Assembly: GCA_023091665.1 (NCBI GenBank)
Contig: JALJCQ010000001.1
Location: 434,001-498,000 of the forward strand
Reading direction: 5' to 3'
DNA length: 64,000 nt
From: Pythium myriotylum
Taxonomy: Eukaryota; Oomycota; Peronosporomycetes; Pythiales; Pythiaceae
Position 1 is the stretch's first letter. Every line of letters starts with the position of its first letter. This document shows, one piece after another, positions 55,617-64,000 of the stretch. The notes beneath the pieces are model-generated. The model was not told the origin of the DNA, made no database searches, and was given only the letters and a program-made list of their open reading frames with translations. The translations under genes were made by a program, and so were the position numbers.

Positions 55617-56927
55617 CTAGCACCCTTTCCCACCATTGAGGTGTTGCTGGACGTACTCGACGACTTTATCATCTTGCGCCAGTCTTGCATTGTCAAGGGA
55701 TTGCTCGTCAAGGACCACACCGAGCGTCTCTTGAAGGAACTGAACGAGATCGAGCCGTCCGAAGCGAATTGCCACGTTCACGACTTGTTGGTCGACAGCA
55801 TGAGATTCGTTGTACTTCTCGTGGAGGAGTCGCGCGCATCCGAGAAACCCTCTCGAGCATACCCACTGAAATGCTTCATGTCGTTCTCGGATCAAGTTGT
55901 TCTCCAACAAGTAGTCGAACAATGGAACATGCTCGTAATAGGAGAGGAAATGGAGGTTGATCGGTTCGCGTAGACCGCAGTGCTCGTGCAAGTACCGAAC
56001 AACTTCAAAGTGGTGCTTGTTAGCAGCGACTTCCAGTGCTTTCCTTGTGCAGCCTTCGGTACGGTGCTCGTGGAGAAACTTGATGACATCCAGTTTATTC
56101 TTTGCAGCCGCGCCGTCCATAGCCTGCGTGGTGCAGCCTTCCGATCGATGGTGATGAAGAAACTTGACGACCTCCAGATGGCCGTTTTGGGCGGCCGAGT
56201 CCATCGCGCGGGTCGTACAGCCTTCAGATCGGTTTGCATGGAAAAATTGGACGATCGCGAGGTGGCCTCCAGACGCGGCCTCGTTCATCACGGATGGCGA
56301 CCACGCTTCGGACGTCGAGTACGTGTCATGGATCCACTTAACCAGATCCAATCGCCCATGTCCTGCAGCTGGTCTCGTGAGGACGCCACTGTGCAGTGCG
56401 TACGGGTAGGACGATATCACTGCCTGCACCAGAGCAAGTGACCCACAGTCACCTACACGAAGCATCCACCCATACTCATTGTACTTGCATGCCTCGGGTC
56501 TATTCTGGATCAACCAAAGAGCAATGTCGTTGTGTGGCCATCCAAGAGATAGATTGAGCAAGCCTCCGTCCCATGGTTTTTGGTTCGCTCTTGGCTCGAG
56601 ATGTAGCCACTGCAGCACGTCAAGTCGTCCAGCACGCACGGCGAGCGACGGGAGGTCTTCCGAGCAGTGGACTCGCTTGACCAAGAAATATTCTTCCTCG
56701 AACGACAAGCGGTAGAGTCGCTGGACGAGCGCGAGGTCGAACTTCTCGACTACAACTCGCCAGAGTGGCATGGTCCGAGCGATGTGTCGATATCGGCGGT
56801 CGCCAATCGTAGAGAGGTCGCAGTAAATCTGCGGGAGTCCCAACTGGAACTTCGCAATGTATGTGATCAGAAAGCGGTCAGAGAGCACTTTCAACACACT
56901 TGACTCTTTCGACGACGCCGACAGCAT
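55617..56927 (-). CDS. Ankyrin-repeat protein 5
   Basis: 436 aa, intact. Family leader (VLSDRFLITYIAKFQLGLPQIY), then ankyrin repeats including several EGCTTxAMDxAAxxGHLEVVKFLHxHRS units typical of this oomycete subtype. Its 3' end is 62 bp from that of protein 4 (convergent genes), so the transcripts may overlap. Likely an intracellular protein-interaction scaffold. Confidence 0.85.
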   Translation of the reverse strand: MLSASSKESSVLKVLSDRFLITYIAKFQLGLPQIYCDLSTIGDRRYRHIARTMPLWRVVVEKFDLALVQRLYRLSFEEEYFLVKRVHCSEDLPSLAVRAGRLDVLQWLHLEPRANQKPWDGGLLNLSLGWPHNDIALWLIQNRPEACKYNEYGWMLRVGDCGSLALVQAVISSYPYALHSGVLTRPAAGHGRLDLVKWIHDTYSTSEAWSPSVMNEAASGGHLAIVQFFHANRSEGCTTRAMDSAAQNGHLEVVKFLHHHRSEGCTTQAMDGAAAKNKLDVIKFLHEHRTEGCTRKALEVAANKHHFEVVRYLHEHCGLREPINLHFLSYYEHVPLFDYLLENNLIRERHEAFQWVCSRGFLGCARLLHEKYNESHAVDQQVVNVAIRFGRLDLVQFLQETLGVVLDEQSLDNARLAQDDKVVEYVQQHLNGGKGC

Positions 56928-57902
56928 GTTGGTCAGAGGATCTGGAGGCAGATATGGGTCTGAGCGTGCGCGTGGAGTTGTGGGTCCACGCAGTGTCGTC
57001 GATACAACAGGGATGATTCATCATTCCCTCCATCTCGCATATCTCCAACTTGGGGATGCAAAACCAGCAGCAATATCAGAAACCTCCTAGAAATCAAGCC
57101 AAACCAGCTGAACTACACTTACCCATTCACCGGGTACTCGTTCGACGGTATCAGCCGTGACATCCACGGCGTCAGCAGCACGGCCCAAAGATCGACAAGA
57201 CGTCTTTCCACGACTCGTTCAGCACTCAACCAGCCAAGCCAAACGGTTTTCCCTCTGATTTCGCCTTCGCGACATGCACGCAGCGCTGGAACTTGGCGGT
57301 GGAGTTCAGTCATCGACTGAAGTGTTCAACGAGCAGTGACGATTACTGCGCCGTCGATACTCCAAGAAACCCGCGATCTTTGTCTCATTTCCAGGGCTCC
57401 TCTTCCACTCCCACCTCGTGAAAGTCTAGAACGTCGGGGAATCTGCGATAGGTACATTTTTTTTCGAAGGGGGTTCAGCGCCGCCGTGCATCATCATCCA
57501 TCGAGTGGTCCGAGGTCCGGCGCATGTCTTCGGCACCACCGCCAGATTCAAGCGCACTGGTTTAACATCGGTCGGTAAAGCGACCGTGTCATTTGTCAAT
57601 ACACGGTATATACTCGAGGTCGTTTCTGGTCAGCACTCACCTTGTTCTGGCGTTGCTATAACCTCTATGCGGAATAGGCTTATCATCCTTTGTCGCATTC
57701 GTTTGAAGCTCACCTCTTTTTGTGAAGACCTCTGTAGAAGGACTGTCCACAACGAGAAAAAATCATGGCGGAGGCTGCGTCTTTGCAGCGCGCGCAAATG
57801 CAGACTGCAGTCGGTCTTCGTTTCGCCGCCGGCGGGCGCCAGAGTTGAACGCGTTCGGCCGCCGTCACATGCAGTGGGAGGCCGCCTCTGTAGCCAGCGA
57901 TC
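56928..57902. other. No gene seen
   Basis: About 970 bp between the starts of two divergent ankyrin genes (proteins 5 and 6). No coding sequence supported; a T8 run lies near 57458. Confidence 0.45.
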
Positions 57903-59249
57903 ATGGGCGCACTTCCTTGTGGGACTGAGAGCATCGCCTCGCCTGCGCTTACCGTGTTGACAAACCAGACGCTGCTGGCGCAGATCACGGGGTTCCAGCG
58001 CGGGATCCCGCTCGAGTTGGTCGAGCTTCGCGATGCGTTCGTGGCGGCCGCGTGCCGGCGCTCGACCCGCAAGTGCAAGTGCGACTACCACGTCAAGAAG
58101 CGTGCCGGTCAGAGCATGGTGTGGGAGGCCGCCATGATTCGCGGCGAGCTGCGGCTCGTGCAGAAACTCTATGGCATGATGCGCTCGCGGGAGTATGCCC
58201 ACGACCGACTTGTCAAGCAGGACAATGTTGGACCATACGCCATCTCGCACGGCCGCCTGGATGTCCTGCAGTGGCTCGAGACAGCGACCGAAGTCCGCCA
58301 GCCGAGCTGGAGCCACCTGCTGGTCTTCGCGCTGAAGTACCAGAAGCGCGAGATCGCGCTGTGGTTACTCAACGAACGACCGAGTTTGTGCCGCAACGTG
58401 ACGTCCGATTGTCTGTCGTTCACAGCCATCTGGGGTGACCTCGAGATCCTCAAGAAGCTGCTCCAGCTCAACGCCGATGCGCTCGACGGCAATAGCGATG
58501 TAATGGACTTTGCAGCGATTTACGGATGGCTGGACATGATCCAGTTTCTCCACTTCAACACGAATGCGCCCTGCACGACTACTGCAATCGACAAGGCTGC
58601 GATGAATGGGCATTTGGAAGTAGTCAAGTTCCTCCATGCGCATCGCCCAGAAGGTTGCACGACGGACGCAATGGATGAGGCGGCGACGAGTGGTGAGTTG
58701 GATGTCGTCAAGTTTCTCCATGAAAACCGCACCGAAGGCGCGACGACCAAGGCAATGGACGGCGCTGCGGCGCACGGTTTCCTCAACATTGTCCAGTTCC
58801 TCCACGCGAACCGAACGGAAGGATGCACGAAAGCCGCGATGGATCTTGCGGCCAGACACGGTCATCTTGACGTCGTCAAGTTTCTCCATGAGCAACGAAC
58901 TGAAGGCTGTACGACGAGGGCAATGGACGGTGCTGCCAAGGGCGGTCATCTCGACGTTGTTCGTTGGCTCCACGACAACCGCCGCGAAGGCTGCACAGAC
59001 ACAGCCATCTACTACGCCACCACCGACGGCAACTTTGATATGTTCAAGTTCTTGCTGGAGAGCGGTCACGTGCGGGACATTGCGCTACGCGTGCGAGCGT
59101 TCACGAACGCGGTCAAGCACGGCCACTTCCGGTTCCTCGGACTGCTCTACGGCGAGAAAAAGCCTTTACCCGAGATCTTCCAGCTCGCCGTGCTCAAAGA
59201 CGGCTTCTACCACTACACGAATCGAGCTCGCCCGGAATTGACAAGCTAA
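57903..59249 (+). CDS. Ankyrin-repeat protein 6
   Basis: 448 aa, intact. Leader LTVLTNQTLLAQITGFQRGIPLELVELRDAF, a Cys-rich basic patch, then about eight ankyrin units, the central six being near-regular (EGCTTxAMDxAAxxGHLDVVKFLHExRT). GC-rich codon use compared with proteins 1-3. The regular repeats could recombine with those of proteins 4 and 5. Confidence 0.87.
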   Translation: MGALPCGTESIASPALTVLTNQTLLAQITGFQRGIPLELVELRDAFVAAACRRSTRKCKCDYHVKKRAGQSMVWEAAMIRGELRLVQKLYGMMRSREYAHDRLVKQDNVGPYAISHGRLDVLQWLETATEVRQPSWSHLLVFALKYQKREIALWLLNERPSLCRNVTSDCLSFTAIWGDLEILKKLLQLNADALDGNSDVMDFAAIYGWLDMIQFLHFNTNAPCTTTAIDKAAMNGHLEVVKFLHAHRPEGCTTDAMDEAATSGELDVVKFLHENRTEGATTKAMDGAAAHGFLNIVQFLHANRTEGCTKAAMDLAARHGHLDVVKFLHEQRTEGCTTRAMDGAAKGGHLDVVRWLHDNRREGCTDTAIYYATTDGNFDMFKFLLESGHVRDIALRVRAFTNAVKHGHFRFLGLLYGEKKPLPEIFQLAVLKDGFYHYTNRARPELTS

Positions 59250-60866
59250 ACTTCATTTAATATATACGTACACTACGACGATGACTGTAAAACCGCGCCG
59301 ATTGAGGAATGGGATCCTCTTTCATTTTATCTTTCTCGTCGAAAAGTCTGAGGATCCGACCGACGAGCCCCGACACATCGTCGAAGATCATGGTTTCTTT
59401 TTCGATCAAGTCGAGGCAACTGCCTGCCCCCAGGCCGCGGCAAAGACGAGAACGCTCTCGCATTCTCCAGAGGAAAATTTTACCACCACAAAAGTTTCCC
59501 ATCCGATCGACAGTTGTATAATTTTTTTGTAAAGAAGTAAACCAATTGACCTAGGTCGTTAGGTATTATAAGAGATCTCTTCAACATCGTGAGGATTTTC
59601 TACAAAAAAACTAAAACGCTCTCGGCAACTTGGCTGCCGATGCCGCGCGACGCCATCGCCGAGGCCCCGGAGCTTCAACTTCAAGTTGAAGTGGCTCGCC
59701 GAGGGAGTCGGGCGGGGGCTGGACCTCTTCATTCATTCACGACGCGAAAACTAGTGGCTGTCACTCAAGCGAGGGAGTCGACATTTACCCCAAGCACCCC
59801 CCCCCCCCCCCCCCTAAACCCCATCTGTGCATGTTTTTTTTTGTTAGGAGGAGGACCCCTAATCGCTCTTTTCTAGCTTAATCACGCCCTGTGATTGGCT
59901 AAAAGTCAAGAATCAGATCCAGTTGAAGCGGGTGGTCCCAAGAGAATCACGACGACCCAACAACCGCCGGTGGTTCAGACGCTTCAAGTGGCCTCCTCAG
60001 AAAGTGCAGTCACTTGGGGGAGGAGCGAGAGGATCCCTCCTCCCTCCCTCGAGGGGGCCGGCGACACCACGACGTGGAGGCGTCGCTCGCTATGATAGTT
60101 GCATGGGGATCCCTACTAAGTACGAATTCACCACCACGGGTTGTGTATGGGTCTCGTCACTCGCTCATTCCATTCCTGCCAGTAGTCTTTTCGGCCGGCG
60201 TTTTCTCAACCAAACAAGTTGAAGTTGTTTTCTTCTTGCTTTCGATTGGTGGAAACCCCGTCAGCTGGCCTTCGCTCTCGTCGCTCATTCGTGGAAACCC
60301 TGTCTTCCTTCCTCCTGATTGGTGGAAAAGCCTAGGGGTGCGGTCCGCGAAAGGGTAAGGTTGATAAGAACAGCAAGTCGGAACCACCAACTGCGCGACT
60401 GCACTCTCTCATCTCCCAGCACCATCCCTCGTCGAGCGCTCGGGCCCCGCCGCGCGCTCTTCCGCCCGCCGCCGCGCGCCCGCCTCGCCTCGCCTCGCGC
60501 CGCCGCCGCCTCCGTCGTCTCGCGCGTCGTCCGCTCGTTCGATCGGTGGGTCGCTCGTCGAAATCCGCGCCCGACTCGCGTCGCGAGCGCCTCCGCCATC
60601 TCGTCCACTTGAAGCGACTCGAGTCGTCTTGGTCTCTCCAGCTGGCCGTCGCGCTCCCCCTCCCCATTCTCCCGGACCCACGGACGCGGACTGGATACTC
60701 GGTCCGAGTGTTACGCTCGGTTAGTGTGCGACTAGGGGTCTCCTCTCTCGTCTCTCGTCTCTCGTCTCTCTCTCGCTCTCTCGTTCTCTGCTTGAAGCCG
60801 TCGGAGCCATTCAACTTCAAGCCGGGCAGGACGCCGCAGGAAGAGAGACCGTCTTCAACCTCAGCC
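59250..60866. other. Intergenic region and 5' region of the Myb-like gene
   Basis: Holds an 18-C tract (59797-59814) and, at about 60736-60790, a pyrimidine-rich CTCTCGTCTCTCGTCTCTCT tract that may serve as promoter or 5' UTR. A minus-strand open stretch at 59257-59502 is not recognised; I do not call it a gene. Confidence 0.45.
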
Positions 60867-61787
60867 ATGCTCACCATGGTCAACAAGAGCGACAGCAACG
60901 CTTCGCCGCCGGACGCGTTCCTCCACCACAGCCTCCACGACGAGAACCGACAGCGCAACATCCCCGTGCCCGTGCTCGTCAAGCACGAAGAGTACGCGTC
61001 GGCGGCCGCCACGGGCGACCACAGCGGCGACGAGAGCTCGGGCAGCGCGAACGGCTCCAAGCGTCCGCGCGAGAAACGCTCGACCAAGTCCAAGTGCCCG
61101 CCCGGACTGCGCAGCGGCAAGTGGACGCCCGAAGAAGAGGCCTTCACGAACCTCATCATCTACTACTTCAAGCTCGGCCGACTCAACGTCGAAGACGGCA
61201 CGTCGCTCCGGTGGTACCTCGCCAAGCGACTCAACTGTGAAGCCATGCGCGTCACCAAGAAACTCAAAGGCAACAGCTCGATCGGCAAGCAGATCTTCCG
61301 CGCGCTCGAAGACACGGACGAGAACCGACGCGCCATCGCAGCGGCCGCCGAAGAGCTCGCGATTCTCGAACGCGCTTTCAACGACTCGCTCACGGCCACG
61401 GGCCAGCCTGGCGCGATCGCGAGCGGTGGGATCACCGCGAGTCTCACGTCGACCGCCGCGGCGGCTGCCGTCGCTGCCGCGAGAGCCAAGCGTGCCTCAC
61501 CACACAAACCGATGGGGATGCCCAAACCGCCTCACCTCGAGGCGAGAAAACTCGTCATTCCCAAAGTCCGCGACAGCCTCGCGAACAGTGAAGACGCCAA
61601 ATTACTCCTGCATTTCTTTGTCGGCGCGCACGACGCGACGTCGCTCGACGACCAAGTCTCGGGAAACGTCGAGAAGAAGCGATTATTCAGCGAGATCGAC
61701 ACGTCCCCGTCTTCCTCGTCTCAAACTGGATCGCCCACGAACAAGCGTCGACCGGTGAACATGGAGGATCTCGTCGGCCATATATGA
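60867..61787 (+). CDS. Myb/SANT-like conserved nuclear protein
   Basis: 306 aa from the ATG at 60867 (a second ATG in better context, ACCATGG, at 60876). A Lys/Arg patch KRPREKRSTKSK (about residue 66) looks like a nuclear localisation signal. The conserved block GKWTPEEEAFTNLIIYYFKLG...DGTSLRWYLAKRLNCEAMRVTKKLKG...GKQIF (residues about 86-150) is of a type widespread in stramenopiles, with a SANT-like WTPEEE start. Then an Ala-rich helix, and a C-terminus RRPVNMEDLVGHI. Probably a DNA- or chromatin-binding regulator; target unknown. Single exon. Confidence 0.75.
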   Translation: MLTMVNKSDSNASPPDAFLHHSLHDENRQRNIPVPVLVKHEEYASAAATGDHSGDESSGSANGSKRPREKRSTKSKCPPGLRSGKWTPEEEAFTNLIIYYFKLGRLNVEDGTSLRWYLAKRLNCEAMRVTKKLKGNSSIGKQIFRALEDTDENRRAIAAAAEELAILERAFNDSLTATGQPGAIASGGITASLTSTAAAAAVAAARAKRASPHKPMGMPKPPHLEARKLVIPKVRDSLANSEDAKLLLHFFVGAHDATSLDDQVSGNVEKKRLFSEIDTSPSSSSQTGSPTNKRRPVNMEDLVGHI

Positions 61788-62109
61788 TGCGAGCGACGTC
61801 GACTCGCTCTGGACAGGTCGGAGTGTCCAAATTATTTAGCTTTTGTAGACTGTATTCCTCACGGCTCGTGCGATTTTTATGCCGCGCACGAGCCTAGGGG
61901 CCTTGTTTTCCCTTTTTTTGCATATCCGACATCCGCACGCGGATGGTTCCAGTTCCTGGTATAGTAAGCATTACGGCACTTTCTTCCTCCCATGACCCAC
62001 CCGATAGACCGACGACGAAGAAGCTGCAAGAACAACAGAAGAACGAACTGGCAACCTCCCCATACCCCGAGCAGATAACTTAATATGAATAGACCCACTT
62101 GTACATAGC
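61788..62109. other. 3' intergenic region between convergent genes
   Basis: Contains GGCTCGTGCGATTTTTATGCCGCGCACGAGCC-type stem near 61862-61893, possibly a 3'-end or transcript-processing signal. No gene. Confidence 0.4.
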
Positions 62110-63753
62110 TCAGAGATTGCGTTTGGCCGCCCATTCTTGCAGCCATTTGAGGTCGGTGAGAGCGTACCGCAATGCCTTGGACCACTCGGCGTGCTTGTTC
62201 TTGAGGTAGAGGACCGAGTACCCACCGACCGAGTGCTTGGAGATTTTGTAAGGGAACCGGAAGGACCGGTCCAGTGTTTCGACGTGGCTGATGAGCTGTC
62301 CGAGACAGTTTATCCACGCGCCCAGGCCGAGATTGAAGTGGCTCTCGGGAAACATATCTTGGTCGGAGCCGTGTCTAACCCAGAGCGACGTGTTTAGTAG
62401 GATGTCATCGAGGTAACTGCGAACGAGAGGAAACGTACAATCGGTATTCCATGCGGACACTGCTGATACGGATAACCTTCGAGAAGCTGCCGACTGGGAC
62501 GATCTTGAAGCTTGTGCATCACAACGATTAGCTTGTTTTTCAAAAAAATATACCAACGGCAGACATTCAATACCACGTACTCTGAGAACTCGATCCCGAG
62601 CATCGATGCCATCGTGATGAGGAGTAGTGCCGACTCTCCGAGCGCGGTATTAATCTCGTTCCACTCGACGTGCTCCGTCGGTAGTTGACCCATGCGGAAA
62701 CCGTTGATCGTTCCAAAGGGTCCTTTTTGACTGATGTAAAACATCTCGCGGACGACATTCTGCGCTCGCGTCGCGTTCATCTCCACTTCCAGCGCTGCGA
62801 GCCTGGACCTGGCACTGCCCTGGCACTCGTGGAAGGCCACTTCTTGAAACTGCAGCCCGTTGAACTCTTCCCACAGCGTCGCCTCCTCACGCAGCAACGC
62901 GTCGCCTTCCTTCTCGAGCTGCATGTGCCGCGCCGCGAGCTCCTCGCGTTCTTTCTCCATCAACGCCAAGTTCTCTTCCAGTGCACGTAGCTCGTCCTCG
63001 TACTACACAACATCCCACACAATGATCACTTCATACTTCTTTCACATCAACACCTTCCAAACCACCCGCACGTACAAACTGGATCTTCTCGTTGATCTGG
63101 TCCACCTCTTCGTTGCGCACGGACGTGCCCGTGGACTGCAAGAAGCCGGCAAAGCTGCGCTTGTCGAACCGCGCGCGCTCGGCGTGGCTGTCGATCTGCG
63201 CGAGCATCGTGTCCACGCACTCTTTACACGCCGGCGTCGTCACCGGCAGCCCCGAGCTGCCACCCCCAAGCCCTCGTCAGCCTCTCCAAAAACCCCAATG
63301 ACCACATGACCCATATCTGTCCGACTCACCAGTGGGCGTGGTACGTGTTGAGCGTGCGCACGTTGTTGCTGAGGTCGGCGTAGGTCGCGACGGCCACGAT
63401 GCTCTCGGCCATGGACTTGGCCGTCGGGCGGCTCGGCGGCGAGTCCATGGCCGAGAGAAAGGGCGGCGCCAGCAGCGCCGACTCCCAGGGCTCGTGCAGC
63501 GCCGACTGCGTGAGCGACGCGAACGCGTGGCGCATGCCGCGCGGCGAGAGCGCCGTCGGCAGCAGCACGTACGACTCGCCGAGCGCGGGGCCTTCGTGCG
63601 GCGCGAACAAACAACCAATCAGAACAAAAAACAGCTCGTCGCACGCAGCGAAGCGCGCGCTTTCGCGTGGTGGCGTCGCGAACCTGCTGCGGGCGCTGGT
63701 TCGGGCGCATCGAGCGCGCGACGACACTGCTTGCACTGGCGCATGGTCGTCAT
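62110..63753 (-). CDS. ATG6: ATG6/Beclin-1 autophagy protein, six exons
   Basis: Subunit of the class III PI3-kinase complex that makes PI3P for autophagosome formation and vacuolar sorting. Exons 63684-63753, 63330-63591, 63076-63256, 62581-63002, 62439-62510 and 62110-62374 give 423 aa with all phases consistent. Features in order: N-terminal CxxC (CKQC), ESYVLLP, CKECVDTM, a coiled coil (about residues 170-235), and the evolutionarily conserved domain with FGTINGFRMGQLP, VEWNEIN, FKIVPVGSFSKV, FPYKISKHSVGGYS and a C-terminal WSKALRYALTDLKWLQEW. Three introns have GTACGT donors; intron 1 (63592-63683, GTTCGC donor) is the least certain. ATG at 63744 is an alternative start. Convergent with the Myb-like gene. 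Confidence 0.9.
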
Positions 63754-63840
63754 CAGAGACAGGAGAGAGAAGGAATACAGTACAGCTCGTTCCGTAGTTA
63801 CTAACCGGAAATATGCTATGAAGTTTGTAACCTCGTAATC

Positions 63841-63901
63841 CATGCACCATGATTGGGTATAATTCGACCATTGGACGAATTATATCCCATCATGGTGCAT
63901 G
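63841..63901. repeat. Imperfect palindrome in a divergent promoter
   Basis: 26-bp arms (63841-63866 and 63876-63901) with a 9-nt loop; 3-4 mismatches confined to a GGG/CCC block. Lies between the ATG6 start (63753) and the ATG at 63953. Contains ATTGG (inverted CCAAT) in the left arm. Confidence 0.75.
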
Positions 63902-63952
63902 TGTTCGTAACGGCTACGGAGCTCTTCGCTTGTTACCGACGCTCAGGGGGCA

Positions 63953-64000
63953 ATGCATCCGTTCGTGCTCGAAGCGATCTTGCTCGCGCAGCTCGGCGCC
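63953..64000 (+). CDS. Start of a divergent gene, cut by the window edge
   Basis: ATG at 63953 opens a frame of 16 codons (MHPFVLEAILLAQLGA) to the edge, in GC-rich coding-like sequence. The product cannot be identified from so little. It would share a 200-bp promoter with ATG6. Confidence 0.4.
   Translation, partial: MHPFVLEAILLAQLGA

Noticed and set aside
59257..59502. Possible small gene on the minus strand
   Set aside because: About 80 codons without homology that I recognise, no good start context and adjacent to low-complexity sequence.
60546..60866. N-terminal extension of the Myb-like protein
   Set aside because: The upstream in-frame stretch is Ser/Arg/Leu low-complexity translated from a pyrimidine-rich leader; the conserved part begins after the ATGs at 60867/60876.

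Overview
The window looks like an oomycete nuclear genome (Phytophthora/Pythium-like plant pathogen). The evidence is a type 1 necrosis- and ethylene-inducing-like protein (NLP) pair, oomycete-style ankyrin proteins, a multi-pass membrane protein ending in the oomycete WLGC motif, secreted intradiol dioxygenase-like proteins, short 61-73 nt introns with GTRNGT-type donors and CTRAY branch sites, and core promoters resembling the oomycete initiator/FPR element GCTCAYTYYNCAWTTT. No prokaryotic organisation is seen.

Layout. 1-2.4 kb: an intact, spliced WLGC membrane protein gene on the minus strand, running off the left edge. 3.0-4.0 kb: ankyrin and LINE debris. 4.0-9.8 kb: palindrome A, two nearly identical 2.25-kb arms each carrying a secreted dioxygenase gene, transcribed away from a 1.3-kb spacer. 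10.6-26.3 kb: a decayed LINE (Gag-like, OTU-like protease, endonuclease, RT, RNase H) whose RT is split by a young 6.37-kb Ty3/gypsy element with 410-bp LTRs and a 5-bp target duplication. 26.5-31.3 kb: palindrome B, a second dioxygenase pair with 1.97-kb arms. 31.8-32.4 kb: a LINE RNase H remnant. 32.6-37.7 kb: a piggyBac-type element between TTAA sites. 37.8-42.5 kb: the inverted partner of the first WLGC gene, broken by a 2.0-kb Mutator-like element (9-bp target duplication) and a 1-nt deletion. 43.2-47.2 kb: palindrome C, a divergent NLP pair. 47.5-59.3 kb: ankyrin-repeat cluster of six genes or pseudogenes, with an inverted duplication at its left side. 60-64 kb: ordinary gene-dense sequence, namely a Myb/SANT-like nuclear protein, a complete six-exon ATG6/Beclin-1 gene, and the first 16 codons of a divergent gene at the right edge.

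The unifying oddity is that five gene families (WLGC protein, dioxygenase twice, NLP, ankyrin protein) occur here as inverted, divergently transcribed pairs. For the dioxygenase and NLP pairs the two arms are almost identical while spacers and flanks are unrelated. This suggests repeated formation of palindromes, or arm-to-arm gene conversion, at a secreted-protein/effector locus packed with transposons. Secreted NLP and dioxygenase proteins probably act at the plant interface; the 60-64 kb housekeeping genes show no such rearrangement.

All coordinates come from reading the sequence by eye. Exon junctions were chosen by splice consensus plus frame continuity and are not transcript-verified.
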